Shown: positions 54,226 through 61,549, counted from the first letter of the stretch. The stretch is 64,000 bases of DNA from Bacteroidota bacterium (GCA_005884665.1 VBAT01000037.1:76233-140232), one strand, 5' to 3'. The notes: generated by a model not told the origin, from the sequence alone. A program made the numbers and translations.

Positions 54226-55095
54226 TCATCCGTTAATGATCTCACCGCCATTTGGATGTAGAAACTGTCCGGATATATAACTGGCATCTTCACAGGCCAA
54301 AAAAAGGTAACTGGGAGCTATTTCCACGGGCTGCGCCGCTCTTTGCATAGGCGAATCACTCCCATGTTTTGCCGCTTTTTTCGCTTTAAAACTGGAAATG
54401 ATGAGCGGGGTCCATACCGGCCCGGGTGCTACACCGTTTACACGAATGCCCCTCCGGATAAGGTTAGCTGACAGGCTTCTGGTAAACGCAACAATAGCTC
54501 CCTTCGTTGCTGAATAGTCCATCAGGGAAGGACTTCCCCGATATGCAGTAACTGATGAAGAGTTGATGATACAACTCCCCTCCTTCATTCCTTTGAGAGC
54601 AGACTTTGTAATCCAGATGTAAGAAAAAATATTAGTGTAAAATGTCTTCAGCATTTCCCGGGTTGTAAGTTCCTCCAGTGTCTTATTATCATAATGAACC
54701 GCTGCGTTGTTGACAAGTATATCAATTCGCCCGAACTCTTTAGTTGTCTTTTTAACCACCGTGGTGCAATGCTTTTCTTTCGTAAGGTCTCCCGGGATCA
54801 GCAGGCACTGCCTTCCGTATTGCTCTTCAATTATCTTCTTCGTTTCCCTGGCATCTTTGTTCTCCCTGAGGTAGGCTATGGCCACATTGGCTCCTTCTTT
54901 GGCAAACAGGATCGCCACGGCTTTTCCGATACCACTGTCTCCGCCGGTGATCAGCGCGATCTTGTTGACCAGTTTATTATTCCCTTTTATTTCGGGACGA
55001 TCGAAAACCGGTTCCGGATCCATTTCGGTCTCTGATCCCGGCCGCGGCTGGTGCTGTGGTTTAAAAATTTGTTTTTTACTTCCGCCTTTCTGCAT
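54226..55095 (-). CDS. SDR-family oxidoreductase (general-stress type)
   Basis: 289 residues. N-terminal extension with QHQPRPGSETEMDPEP as in the YghA/YdaD-type stress dehydrogenases, then a Rossmann fold with ALITGGDSGIGKAVAILFAKEGANVAIAY (NAD(P) loop), DILVNNAAVHYD, and the catalytic Ser-Tyr-Lys in NSSSVTAYRGSPSLMDYSATKGAIVAF. Ends in GEIING, as usual for the branch. Substrate unknown. A TGGTAC-N5-TTTCA element sits 31-46 bases upstream. Confidence 0.88.
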   Translation of the reverse strand: MQKGGSKKQIFKPQHQPRPGSETEMDPEPVFDRPEIKGNNKLVNKIALITGGDSGIGKAVAILFAKEGANVAIAYLRENKDARETKKIIEEQYGRQCLLIPGDLTKEKHCTTVVKKTTKEFGRIDILVNNAAVHYDNKTLEELTTREMLKTFYTNIFSYIWITKSALKGMKEGSCIINSSSVTAYRGSPSLMDYSATKGAIVAFTRSLSANLIRRGIRVNGVAPGPVWTPLIISSFKAKKAAKHGSDSPMQRAAQPVEIAPSYLFLACEDASYISGQFLHPNGGEIING

Positions 55096-55125
55096 CGTGA
55101 ATAACTATTCAGGAACGTTATCCAC

Positions 55126-55141
55126 TGAAATTTTTGTACCA
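55126..55141 (-). promoter_or_regulatory. -24/-12-like element TGGTACAAAAATTTCA before the SDR gene
   Basis: Same as the consensus except C to T at position 4; predicted start near 55115, a 20-base leader. Confidence 0.5.
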
Positions 55142-55247
55142 TTTTTTACTGGCAAATAATAACAATTGAGGTAATGCTGAAAAAATTCCACACTCTACCG
55201 GCTTGCCGGTTCAATAATTTATGGCATGGATTTTTGACATATAATTC

Positions 55248-55334
55248 AACTACGCAGAAATCCTGAAGAACCAATATTAAAATCGATTAAGACCCTATCA
55301 GCAAAGAGGGACCGGCAATAAGCCGGTTTTTTTA
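55248..55334 (+). ncRNA. candidate small RNA between SDR and Ku genes
   Basis: A terminator at 55311-55334 lies in a divergent gap where no plus-strand gene precedes it. A TGGCAT-GGATT-TTTGA element (55222-55237) stands about 75 bases before the terminator. Together they bound a transcript of roughly 87 bases with no ORF. The terminator runs directly into the Ku promoter element. Position and structure only; expression unproven. Confidence 0.4.
55311..55334 (+). terminator. intrinsic terminator in the SDR/Ku gap
   Basis: ACCGGC (55311-55316), AATAA loop, GCCGGT (55322-55327), then seven T. It lies in a gap between divergent genes. Confidence 0.8.
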
Positions 55335-55350
55335 TGGCACAGGAATTTCA
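55335..55350 (+). promoter_or_regulatory. -24/-12-like promoter element TGGCACAGGAATTTCA before Ku
   Basis: Exact TGGCAC-N5-TTTCA, immediately after the terminator T-run; predicted start near 55361, 11 bases before the Ku ATG. Confidence 0.55.
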
Positions 55351-55371
55351 TGTTTACTATTAAAAATCATT

Positions 55372-56145
55372 ATGAGAGCTATTTGGAGTGGTGCTATCGG
55401 TTTTGGTCTTGTCAACATTCCCATAAAACTTTATAGCGCAGTGCAGCAGAGTGAGCTGGACCTTGATATGCTGGATAAGAAGGATCTTGCAAACATAAAG
55501 TTCCAACGGGTAAATGCCAATACCGGCAAGGAAGTGCCTTGGGGTAATATTGTCAAAGGCTACAAAATGGATGATCGTTATGTTGTATTAGGCAATGAGG
55601 ATTTCGAACGCGCAAGCCCCGAAAAAACCAAGATCATCGAAATAGCAGAATTTACCGACGAAAAAGAGATCGATAGCATCTATTACGATACCCCTTATTA
55701 TTTGCAACCTGACAAGAACGGGGCTAAAGCTTACAACCTATTGCTGGATGCATTGGAAAAAACGGGAAAGGTCGGATTGGGCAGTTTTGTTTTACGCAAC
55801 AGGGAGAGCCTGGCAGTCATCAAGCCTTACGATGGCATCCTGTTACTGAACAAAATCCGTTTTGCGGAAGAAATAAGGGAAACATCGGAGATAAAAGTTC
55901 CAAAAGCAACAAATAAGCCGGCCGAACTGAAAATGGCCATACAATTGATTGATCAGCTGACACAGGAATTCGATATCTCGCAGTATAAGGACACCTATTC
56001 AGCCAACCTGATGAAAGTGATCAAAGAAAAAGCAAAAGGAAAGAAACCGGCCAAGCCTCATATGCAGGTAGTACATTCTCGTAGTCGCGACCTGATGGAA
56101 CAATTAAAAGCCAGTCTTGAACCTGTGAAAAAGAAAGCATCCTGA
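55372..56145 (+). CDS. ku: Ku protein, NHEJ end-binding
   Basis: 257-residue bacterial Ku homodimer subunit that threads onto double-strand ends and recruits the LigD machinery. N-terminal RAIWSGAIGFGLVNIPIKLYSAV is the family hallmark, followed by GNEDFERASPEKTKIIEI and EEIDSIYYDTPYYLQPDK. The basic C-terminal tail (KAKGKKPAKPH..VKKKAS) is typical. Its stop overlaps the ATG of the next gene by one base. First gene of a three-gene repair operon. Confidence 0.96.
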   Translation: MRAIWSGAIGFGLVNIPIKLYSAVQQSELDLDMLDKKDLANIKFQRVNANTGKEVPWGNIVKGYKMDDRYVVLGNEDFERASPEKTKIIEIAEFTDEKEIDSIYYDTPYYLQPDKNGAKAYNLLLDALEKTGKVGLGSFVLRNRESLAVIKPYDGILLLNKIRFAEEIRETSEIKVPKATNKPAELKMAIQLIDQLTQEFDISQYKDTYSANLMKVIKEKAKGKKPAKPHMQVVHSRSRDLMEQLKASLEPVKKKAS

Positions 56146-56726
56146 TGGCATTAACGACCTACAATAAGAAAAGGAATTTCAAAGAAACTTCTGAGCCGAA
56201 AGGAAAATCCGAAAAGAAAAACCTTTTCCGTTTCGTGGTACAGCGTCATGATGCGTCACGATTGCATTATGATTTCCGCCTTGAATTGGGAGGAGTATTG
56301 AAAAGCTGGGCTGTTCCAAAAGGACCTTCTATGAACCCGGCTGACAAACGCCTGGCTGTAATGGTAGAAGATCATCCCGTGAGCTACATCGGTTTTGAAG
56401 GAAATATCCCTGAGGGCAATTATGGAGCAGGAACGGTAGAGGTATGGGACGCTGGTGTTTATTTTCCCGTTAATGAAGACCTGGAAAAAATCCCCGGGCA
56501 GCAGGCTTTAAAAGACCTGGACAAAGGCGAACTAAAATTCTTCTTAAAGGGCAGCAAGCTGGAAGGTGGATTTGTGCTTGTCCGTTTTAAAAAAGATGAC
56601 AAAAACTGGCTTCTCATAAAACACAAGGACGAATATGCTGTAAACAAAAAGTATGACAGCGAACAGTTTTCCAAAGCGGCATTAAAAAAAACCGTTAAGG
56701 CAAGGAAAAAGGTTTCTTCAAAATAA
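56145..56726 (+). CDS. LigD 3'-phosphoesterase domain, stand-alone
   Basis: 193 residues covering only the PE domain of LigD: RFVVQRHDASRLHYDFRLELGGVLKSWAVPKGPSMNP and VEDHPVSYIGFEGNIPEGNYGAGTVEVWDAG supply the His/Asp/His metal site. It trims 3'-phosphate and ribonucleotide ends before ligation. Bacterial PE domains are often fused to Pol and ligase; here it is a separate gene coupled to ku. Confidence 0.95.
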   Translation: MALTTYNKKRNFKETSEPKGKSEKKNLFRFVVQRHDASRLHYDFRLELGGVLKSWAVPKGPSMNPADKRLAVMVEDHPVSYIGFEGNIPEGNYGAGTVEVWDAGVYFPVNEDLEKIPGQQALKDLDKGELKFFLKGSKLEGGFVLVRFKKDDKNWLLIKHKDEYAVNKKYDSEQFSKAALKKTVKARKKVSSK

Positions 56727-56736
56727 ATTCCGTGTG

Positions 56737-57639
56737 ATGGCACAAACAAAACCGGCCTTCTCAAACCTTGGCAAATTATACTGGCCTGATGAAGGTATTA
56801 CAAAAGGCGACCTGATCCATTACTATGAATCTATGGCACCTTATATCCTTCCCTACCTGAAAAACAGGCCGCTCTCGTTGAAGAGGAACCCAAACGGGAT
56901 AAAAGACAATGGGTTTTATCATAAAGATGCGGGGGATATTGCTCCATCATGGATGAAAACGGCTGATATACACGCAGAGTCTGTCAATAAGATCATCCAT
57001 TACCTGGTTTGCAATAACACAAGAAGCCTTTTATTTATCGCCAATCTCGGTTGCATTGAAATGAATCCCTGGAACTCTGTGATCGCCAGTCTCGATAAAC
57101 CCGATTACCTGATTCTTGATATCGATCCTTCAGAAAAAAACAGTTTTGACGATGTGATAGAAGTTGCACTATGCGCCCGGGAAATTTTAGACCGGCTCAA
57201 GATCCAGTCCTGTTGTAAGACCTCCGGGGCCAGCGGTATGCATATTTATATTCCCTGTGGCCGTAAATATGAATATGATTTAATAAGGGAGTTCGCCCGG
57301 ATACTGGCTACGATGATCCACGAGCAATTAAGTTCGCTCACAACCCTTGAAAGATCACTCGCCAAACGTAAAAAGAACCAGGTCTATGTAGACTTTTTAC
57401 AAAACAGCCGCGGCCAAACTTTAGCTTCTGCTTACAGCGTAAGACCAAAACCGGGCGCTACTGTTTCGGCACCATTAGAGTGGAAAGAAGTTAAACATGG
57501 CCTGCATCCATCGCAGTTCACGCTAAAAAATATAAAAAAGCGGGTAGATAAAAAAGGTGACCTGTTCAAAAACGTGTTAGGAAAAGGGATTAATATCCCG
57601 GCTATTTTGAAAGAAGTTCAACCTGAGATGGCGGAGTAG
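56737..57639 (+). CDS. LigD polymerase/primase domain, stand-alone
   Basis: 300 residues, AEP-superfamily NHEJ polymerase. Metal site in LILDIDPSEKNSFDD, then SCCKTSGASGMHIYIPCG (His) and YVDFLQNSRGQTLASAYSVRPKPGATVSAPLEW (third Asp). Adds ribonucleotides to fill gaps at broken ends. ATG at 56737 chosen; the preceding in-frame GTG adds one residue. No ATP-dependent ligase domain lies in the window, so the sealing enzyme must be encoded elsewhere. Confidence 0.94.
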   Translation: MAQTKPAFSNLGKLYWPDEGITKGDLIHYYESMAPYILPYLKNRPLSLKRNPNGIKDNGFYHKDAGDIAPSWMKTADIHAESVNKIIHYLVCNNTRSLLFIANLGCIEMNPWNSVIASLDKPDYLILDIDPSEKNSFDDVIEVALCAREILDRLKIQSCCKTSGASGMHIYIPCGRKYEYDLIREFARILATMIHEQLSSLTTLERSLAKRKKNQVYVDFLQNSRGQTLASAYSVRPKPGATVSAPLEWKEVKHGLHPSQFTLKNIKKRVDKKGDLFKNVLGKGINIPAILKEVQPEMAE

Positions 57640-57642
57640 AGA

Positions 57643-57743
57643 TGATGCTGGATAGTGGATGCTGGATGCGACCTATAATCTAATCGACTAAAATTAAGTA
57701 GTTAGCATCCAGTGATCAGCATCCCGTCCCGCATCTGGCATCC
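57643..57743. repeat. GATGCTGGATGC word repeat and inverted partner
   Basis: GATGATGCTGGATAGTGGATGCTGGATGC on the left and GCATCCAGTGATCAGCATCC..GCATCTGGCATCC on the right face each other around about 45 bases of AT-rich spacer. Same family as 23727-23840 and 59056-59190. Confidence 0.6.
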
Positions 57744-58244
57744 TTATTCTTTCTTCAAAATAAAACTGATTCGACCATTTGTTTCAAGGTAGGCGGTTTC
57801 AACCTGCTCCAGTGAACTGCTCTTTGTTTCAAGGCGAAGGCTTTCTTCGAGGTCTTCGCGGCTTAAAGAACTTTTTTCAAGATTCTTCTTCACTATCCTG
57901 TCTTTATCATAGAGCACAAGGTGATCCCCCTTTATAATTTTTTCAAAGCGCCGGTTTATTGACGATAACCAACCTAGTAACCGGTGAATGACGATCATGA
58001 CAGCCGATGCGGCGATCGTAGCTAAAAAAGGAGAAGCACCGACAATGCCCCGGGCAAGTACAGACCCCATAGTAATGACGATCACCGTATCAAAACCCGA
58101 TCTTCTTCCGAAAATTCGAACCCCTCCTACGCGGATCAGGAAAAGCAGTACAATAAAGATGATCGTTGCCCTTACCGACATCTGCAGAGCAGAAAGATTT
58201 TCTCCATGGCCTATCCACCTGTCAATGATATTTATGAGGTACAT
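57744..58244 (-). CDS. DUF421 (YetF-type) membrane protein
   Basis: 166 residues with three transmembrane helices (SALQMSVRATIIFIVLLFLIRVGGVRIFG, TVIVITMGSVLARGIVG, ATIAASAVMIVIHRLLGW), then a cytoplasmic alpha/beta domain with GDHLVLYDKDRIVKKNLEKSSLSREDLEESLR. This is the DUF421/YetF layout; related B. subtilis proteins have been tied to sporulation and stress. A TGGCAT-N5-TTTGG sequence lies 14-29 bases upstream on the minus strand (58258-58273), a weak member of the promoter-like set. Confidence 0.85.
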   Translation of the reverse strand: MYLINIIDRWIGHGENLSALQMSVRATIIFIVLLFLIRVGGVRIFGRRSGFDTVIVITMGSVLARGIVGASPFLATIAASAVMIVIHRLLGWLSSINRRFEKIIKGDHLVLYDKDRIVKKNLEKSSLSREDLEESLRLETKSSSLEQVETAYLETNGRISFILKKE

Positions 58245-58284
58245 CTATGATAGAAGTCCAAAATTTTATGCCATCTTCTTTTAC

Positions 58285-58300
58285 TGGCATATTTTTTTCG
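58285..58300 (+). promoter_or_regulatory. -24/-12-like promoter element TGGCATATTTTTTTCG before the CinA gene
   Basis: TGGCAT-ATTTT-TTTCG, last base differs from the consensus. Predicted start near 58311, 10 bases before the TTG start of the CinA gene, which supports that start. Confidence 0.5.
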
Positions 58301-58320
58301 TCTTTTTGCCAATAAAAACA

Positions 58321-58815
58321 TTGCCCAATATAGAAATCAATCAAAGGCTTGTCAACCCGGTCAAAGACTGGATGCTTTCGCATAATGAAACGATCGCAGT
58401 AGCTGAAAGTGTCAGTTCCGGACTACTCCAGCTCTTATTATCTTCCGCCGACCAGGCCATGGATTTCTACCAGGGAGGCATTACTGCCTATAATCTTGGA
58501 CAAAAAAGCCGGCACTTGCTGGTTGACCCGATACATGCCTTATCCTGTAGCTGCGTTTCGGCAAAAGTATCCGCAGAAATGGCGCTGAATGTATGCAGGC
58601 TATTTACCAGTAACTGGGGAATCGGGATAACGGGCTATGCTTCGCCGGTGCCTGAATCCGGAAATAAACTTTTTGCCTATTATGCCATCGCCCGGAATGG
58701 CGAAATCATTGTCTCCAAAAAAATTGACGCAGACAAAGACGAGCCCGCTAAGATTCAATTGCTTTATGTAGAAAACGTATTGAAAGAACTGGCAGCTCAT
58801 TTATTATCCCGATAG
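58321..58815 (+). CDS. CinA-type nicotinamide-nucleotide amidohydrolase domain
   Basis: 164 residues from TTG 58321; this is the stand-alone C-terminal CinA domain that deamidates nicotinamide mononucleotide. Signatures: NETIAVAESVSSGLLQLLLSSADQAMDFYQGGITAYN, ALNVCRLFTSNWGIGITGYASPVPESGNK. The usual AESCTGG serine region reads AESVSSG. The frame is open upstream, so the start rests on the promoter-like element and the TTG; a later start at the ATG in DWMLSHNE would cut into the domain. Convergent with KTSC. Confidence 0.8.
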   Translation: MPNIEINQRLVNPVKDWMLSHNETIAVAESVSSGLLQLLLSSADQAMDFYQGGITAYNLGQKSRHLLVDPIHALSCSCVSAKVSAEMALNVCRLFTSNWGIGITGYASPVPESGNKLFAYYAIARNGEIIVSKKIDADKDEPAKIQLLYVENVLKELAAHLLSR

Positions 58816-58819
58816 TTAA

Positions 58820-59017
58820 TTATTTTATTTTTTTGAACTTATATCGTGTCTTTATATGATCGTTCAGGTATCTTCCCTTTGAAAAGGCTTTCTTCATTTC
58901 TTCGTAAGCCTCAGGCGGAACATTAGTGTAATCGTATATCATTCCTGAAGTAAAGATGACTCGGAGTTTTGCGGAAGGCTGGTCATAATAGAAAGCGGAT
59001 ATGGCAGAAGAAGGCAT
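58820..59017 (-). CDS. KTSC-domain protein
   Basis: 65 residues that nearly all form the KTSC domain: SSAISAFYYDQPSAKLRVIFTSGMIYDYTNVPPEAYEEMKKAFSKGRYLNDHIKTRYKFKK. The family name comes from the C-terminal KTSC, here read as KTRYKFKK. The domain occurs with lysyl-tRNA synthetases and as single proteins; biochemical role unknown. The ATG at 59015-59017 follows AAAGG. A near-consensus TGGCAC..TTGCT element, one base short, lies 24-38 bases upstream. Confidence 0.83.
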   Translation of the reverse strand: MPSSAISAFYYDQPSAKLRVIFTSGMIYDYTNVPPEAYEEMKKAFSKGRYLNDHIKTRYKFKKIK

Positions 59018-59040
59018 ACGATACCTTTAAAAGAACTTTC

Positions 59041-59055
59041 AGCAAAATTGTGCCA
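59041..59055 (-). promoter_or_regulatory. -24/-12 element TGGCACAATTTTGCT before KTSC, one base short
   Basis: Both halves match the sigma-54 consensus (TGGCAC and TTGCT), but GG and GC are nine, not ten, bases apart. One missing T in the TTTT run would make it exact. Confidence 0.4.
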
Positions 59056-59190
59056 ATTATAGATGCTGTGAGCTGGATACTCGATGCTGGAAGCCCACTA
59101 TATTTTTACCGGCTGAACTGGAGTAGTCATCATCCAGTTGCTTCGCCGCTTCGCTTCTCGCAATGACGCATCCGATATCTGGCATCTATC
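59056..59190. repeat. word-repeat region with GATGCTGGA and CATTGCGAGAAGCGAAG units
   Basis: GATGCTGTGAGCTGGATACTCGATGCTGGA at the left and CATCATCCAGTTG..GACGCATCCGATATCTGGCATC at the right are inverted partners. Between them (59143-59166) the reverse strand reads CATTGCGAGAAGCGAAGCGG, a dispersed repeat seen in many environmental bacterial genomes. Confidence 0.55.
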
Positions 59191-59191
59191 G

Positions 59192-59239
59192 AAAAGAGAA
59201 AGCCCGGATAATATACAGGCTTCCTTTCATTCTCTTTTT
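59192..59239 (-). terminator. terminator expression platform of the TPP riboswitch
   Basis: On the minus strand AAAAGAGAA..AGCC pairs with GGCT..TTCTCTTTT, with an 8-base bulge on the 5' side, and ends in TTTT. Its 5' arm starts at the end of the riboswitch, as expected for ligand-controlled termination. Confidence 0.75.
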
Positions 59240-59309
59240 TCCCTTCGCTGGCATTGACCAGATCAGGTAATATGGGTCTCTCTCAGATTCTTTTAGAAAC
59301 ACCCCAAAA
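59236..59309 (-). ncRNA. TPP riboswitch (THI element), no thiamine gene behind it
   Basis: The minus strand reads GGGGTG..., CTGAGAGAGACCC, ACCTGATCTGG, AATGCCAGCG, AAGGGAA in order: all the conserved blocks of the thiamine pyrophosphate aptamer (P1 base, CUGAGA pyrimidine-sensing loop, ACCUGAUCUGG and CAGCG-AGGGA pyrophosphate helix). A terminator follows directly. The next ORF on that strand is KTSC at 59017, about 175 bases beyond the terminator and with its own promoter-like element. No thi, tenA or thiamine transporter gene is in the window. Confidence 0.9.
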
Positions 59310-59396
59310 AAAGAGAACGTTAATGAGTATATAGTTGTAAAAAATGTGCCAGTATTATATTTCAATGATCCTAGTTACTCACATTAAAACAATCAT

Positions 59397-60506
59397 TCAA
59401 GCGGAAGCATGCCGGGTGAATTTTTTTTGCAATCCGCGCAAAGTTGTCGAAGGCACGCCCTTGTGTTGAATCAAAACATTAAACTTTTGTCCCATGTCCA
59501 CTAAAAAAATATATTTCAGGAATGCATATTCCCGAAAGCCCAAATAAGTATCTTTTGCTTTCAGAAGAACCTTATTCAAATGTTCCTCCCAGTCGAGCGA
59601 CAGGAAAAAGCCTGCCTGGTTGATATACCCGCTGGTATGTAAGCCGCATTTTGAACCCCAGTGTGACAAAGCAGAAAAATTAACGTGCGAGGTGATATCC
59701 TGCTTCCCAATATTGCGATAAGGCTCATCATTTATTGTGTGTTGGTGATAGCAAAGAAGAGTACCATTACTCCTGCATTGTTTATATAATTCACCGGACA
59801 GGTAACCATAATCGATCGTAAGAACATATCCTTTTTTGAGGCATGTGCCTATCTCTTTAATCCATTCCGTCGCTTCGAGATTGATCTCCGTGCAAAATCC
59901 AACCGGCAGTTCGACACCCAGCTCTTCAAAATAATATATCAATACTTTATCCGCGGGCTTCAGCAACTCTACGAAACCATTGCGGTAGTCCACATATACT
60001 TCCTTCAACTCATCCTGCATGACAACTTTATGCACTGAAAAATTGTCCAGCAATTCATTGGAAATGATACAGCCTGTGACAGGGCAGAGATCGCGGATCG
60101 ATTCGACCCAGGTAACCTTTTCCGCCAAAAGAACTTTCTCCTTCTGTCGCATTGATGGGCTTTTTTCAATGATATAATATTTCAGCACCGAATAAAACTC
60201 TTTGTTATTTTTCAGGTATTCCAGTATATCATTGCAAAGCCTGCCGGTACCGGCGCCATATTCTACAATGGAAAATTCATTTCCACCCATTATGCGCCAC
60301 ATTTCTTCTAACTGTTTTCCTATCATGGCGCCAAACAGTTCACTAACTTCTGAACTGGTATAAAAATCCCCATTTACACCGATCTTTTCTTCCAGGGAAG
60401 TATAATATCCGGCATCCGGGTAGTACAGGCACATTTCCATAAAATCACGAAACGATATGGGTCCTTTGCGCCTTATTTTATCAATAATAATGTCTGAAAG
60501 CTGCAT
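59397..60506 (-). CDS. SAM-dependent methyltransferase, MidA/NDUFAF7 family
   Basis: 369 residues. Family signatures are GPISFRDFMEMCLYYPDAGYYTS at the N-terminus, GDFYTSSEVSELFGAMIGKQLEEMW, FSIVEYGAGTGRLCNDILEYL (SAM-binding motif I), CIISNELLDNFSVHKV and VLTIDYGYLSGELY. The eukaryotic member NDUFAF7 symmetrically dimethylates an arginine of complex I; the bacterial target is not known. Starts at ATG 60506. The riboswitch lies in the gap beyond its 3' end, on the same strand. Confidence 0.9.
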   Translation of the reverse strand: MQLSDIIIDKIRRKGPISFRDFMEMCLYYPDAGYYTSLEEKIGVNGDFYTSSEVSELFGAMIGKQLEEMWRIMGGNEFSIVEYGAGTGRLCNDILEYLKNNKEFYSVLKYYIIEKSPSMRQKEKVLLAEKVTWVESIRDLCPVTGCIISNELLDNFSVHKVVMQDELKEVYVDYRNGFVELLKPADKVLIYYFEELGVELPVGFCTEINLEATEWIKEIGTCLKKGYVLTIDYGYLSGELYKQCRSNGTLLCYHQHTINDEPYRNIGKQDITSHVNFSALSHWGSKCGLHTSGYINQAGFFLSLDWEEHLNKVLLKAKDTYLGFREYAFLKYIFLVDMGQKFNVLIQHKGVPSTTLRGLQKKFTRHASA

Positions 60507-60638
60507 CAGCTAAATATTAATCAACTTTAATACCATTGCAGCCAAATAAAATATGTAACTCTGCCTGATTAGATTTGAATGACAATTTCAATTAAATCTA
60601 CGTAGTAATATTCCATTGCCTGCTGCCACAAGTCATCG

Positions 60639-61097
60639 CTACACTTTCACTTTTTTGCGGCTATATCTTCCCACCAGTTCTCCAGTGGCGAGGATATGCC
60701 CTTCTATTGCTTCCAGGAGCGAGTTCTTATCTTCTCCAGCCACGATCGTCAACTCCCTGTCTAGAGCGAAGACTTTGAAATAATAGCGGTGTGTTCCGGA
60801 CGGCGGGCAAGGGCCTCCATATCCCGTCTTACCAAAACTGTTTATACCACTGACTCCTATTGATGTTCTTTCTGTTATTTTTTCATGGGGATAAACATTC
60901 CATAATAGCCAATGGGTAAAAGTACCAGATGGTGCATCGGGATCTTCCATGATGAGTGCTAAAGTCTTTGTGCCTTCCGGTATGTTGATAATATCTATTG
61001 GCGGGTTAATATTTTCCCCATCGCAAGTGTATTGTAGAGGAATATGCCCATTCTGACTGAACTCAGGGCTTTCAACGGTGAGCTTATTATTTTCCAT
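60639..61097 (-). CDS. YbhB/YbcL Raf kinase inhibitor-like protein
   Basis: 152 residues of PEBP fold: PLQYTCDGENINPPIDI, LALIMEDPDAPSGTFTHWLLWNVYPHE (the DPDAP ligand-pocket motif), YGGPCPPSGTHRYYFKVFALD and the C-terminal HILATGELVGRYSRKK. Cytoplasmic, no signal peptide. Function in bacteria is not established. A TGGCAT-N5-ATGAA sequence at 61133-61148 is a weak relative of the promoter-like element. Confidence 0.92.
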   Translation of the reverse strand: MENNKLTVESPEFSQNGHIPLQYTCDGENINPPIDIINIPEGTKTLALIMEDPDAPSGTFTHWLLWNVYPHEKITERTSIGVSGINSFGKTGYGGPCPPSGTHRYYFKVFALDRELTIVAGEDKNSLLEAIEGHILATGELVGRYSRKKVKV

Positions 61098-61219
61098 ATT
61101 GTTGATTTTATTTTTATATTCTATTGATATCTTTCATAATATATGCCAGAAGTCAATTGTTAGCGGTAAATTAAAAGTATTCACCGCTGAATAATTTAAA
61201 AGAGAAACGATTTTTTAAA

Positions 61220-61549
61220 TCAGGCAGCAACCATACTCATACATTCAGCCGCGCAGTCCCGGCACATCTTTGCGCAGTAACGACAATGCTCATGTTCATG
61301 TTTTTCGCATTCTTCTGCGCAGGCAATGCAGATGTCCGCGCAAACCTGGCAAACTACATTAGCATGATTGCTCTCGAGATTCATGATTTGAACAGCTGCG
61401 CGGCAAATGGCAGCACATTCAAGGTCCAGCCTGATGCAGGCGAGCATTTTGTTTGCATTCGGCTCTTTCATGCAGGCTGTCGCACATTGTTCACAGGCGA
61501 TCTCGCACCGCGAACATGCCTCAATACAGGATTGATATTCGTTAAACAT
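61220..61549 (-). CDS. cysteine-rich four-helix-bundle copper-storage protein (Csp/DUF326)
   Basis: 109 residues with 19 cysteines in C-x3-C and C-x2-C spacings (YQSCIEACSRCEIACEQCATAC, CRAAV.., VCQVCADICIACAEECEKHEHEHCRYCAKMCRDCAAEC) along four helices. In Csp proteins these cysteines line the bundle core and hold many Cu(I) ions. The HEHEH patch is probably the opening. No signal peptide, so a cytosolic Csp3-like form. The dehydrogenase gene lies 31 bases upstream on the same strand, so the two may be one unit. Confidence 0.9.
   Translation of the reverse strand: MFNEYQSCIEACSRCEIACEQCATACMKEPNANKMLACIRLDLECAAICRAAVQIMNLESNHANVVCQVCADICIACAEECEKHEHEHCRYCAKMCRDCAAECMSMVAA

Noticed and set aside
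59397-60506. TPP riboswitch controlling midA
   Set aside because: The riboswitch is on the same strand but lies beyond the 3' end of midA, so it cannot control it.
60520-60535. TGGTAT-N5-TTGAT before the MidA gene
   Set aside because: Two or more differences from the better copies and a predicted start only 3 bases before the ATG.
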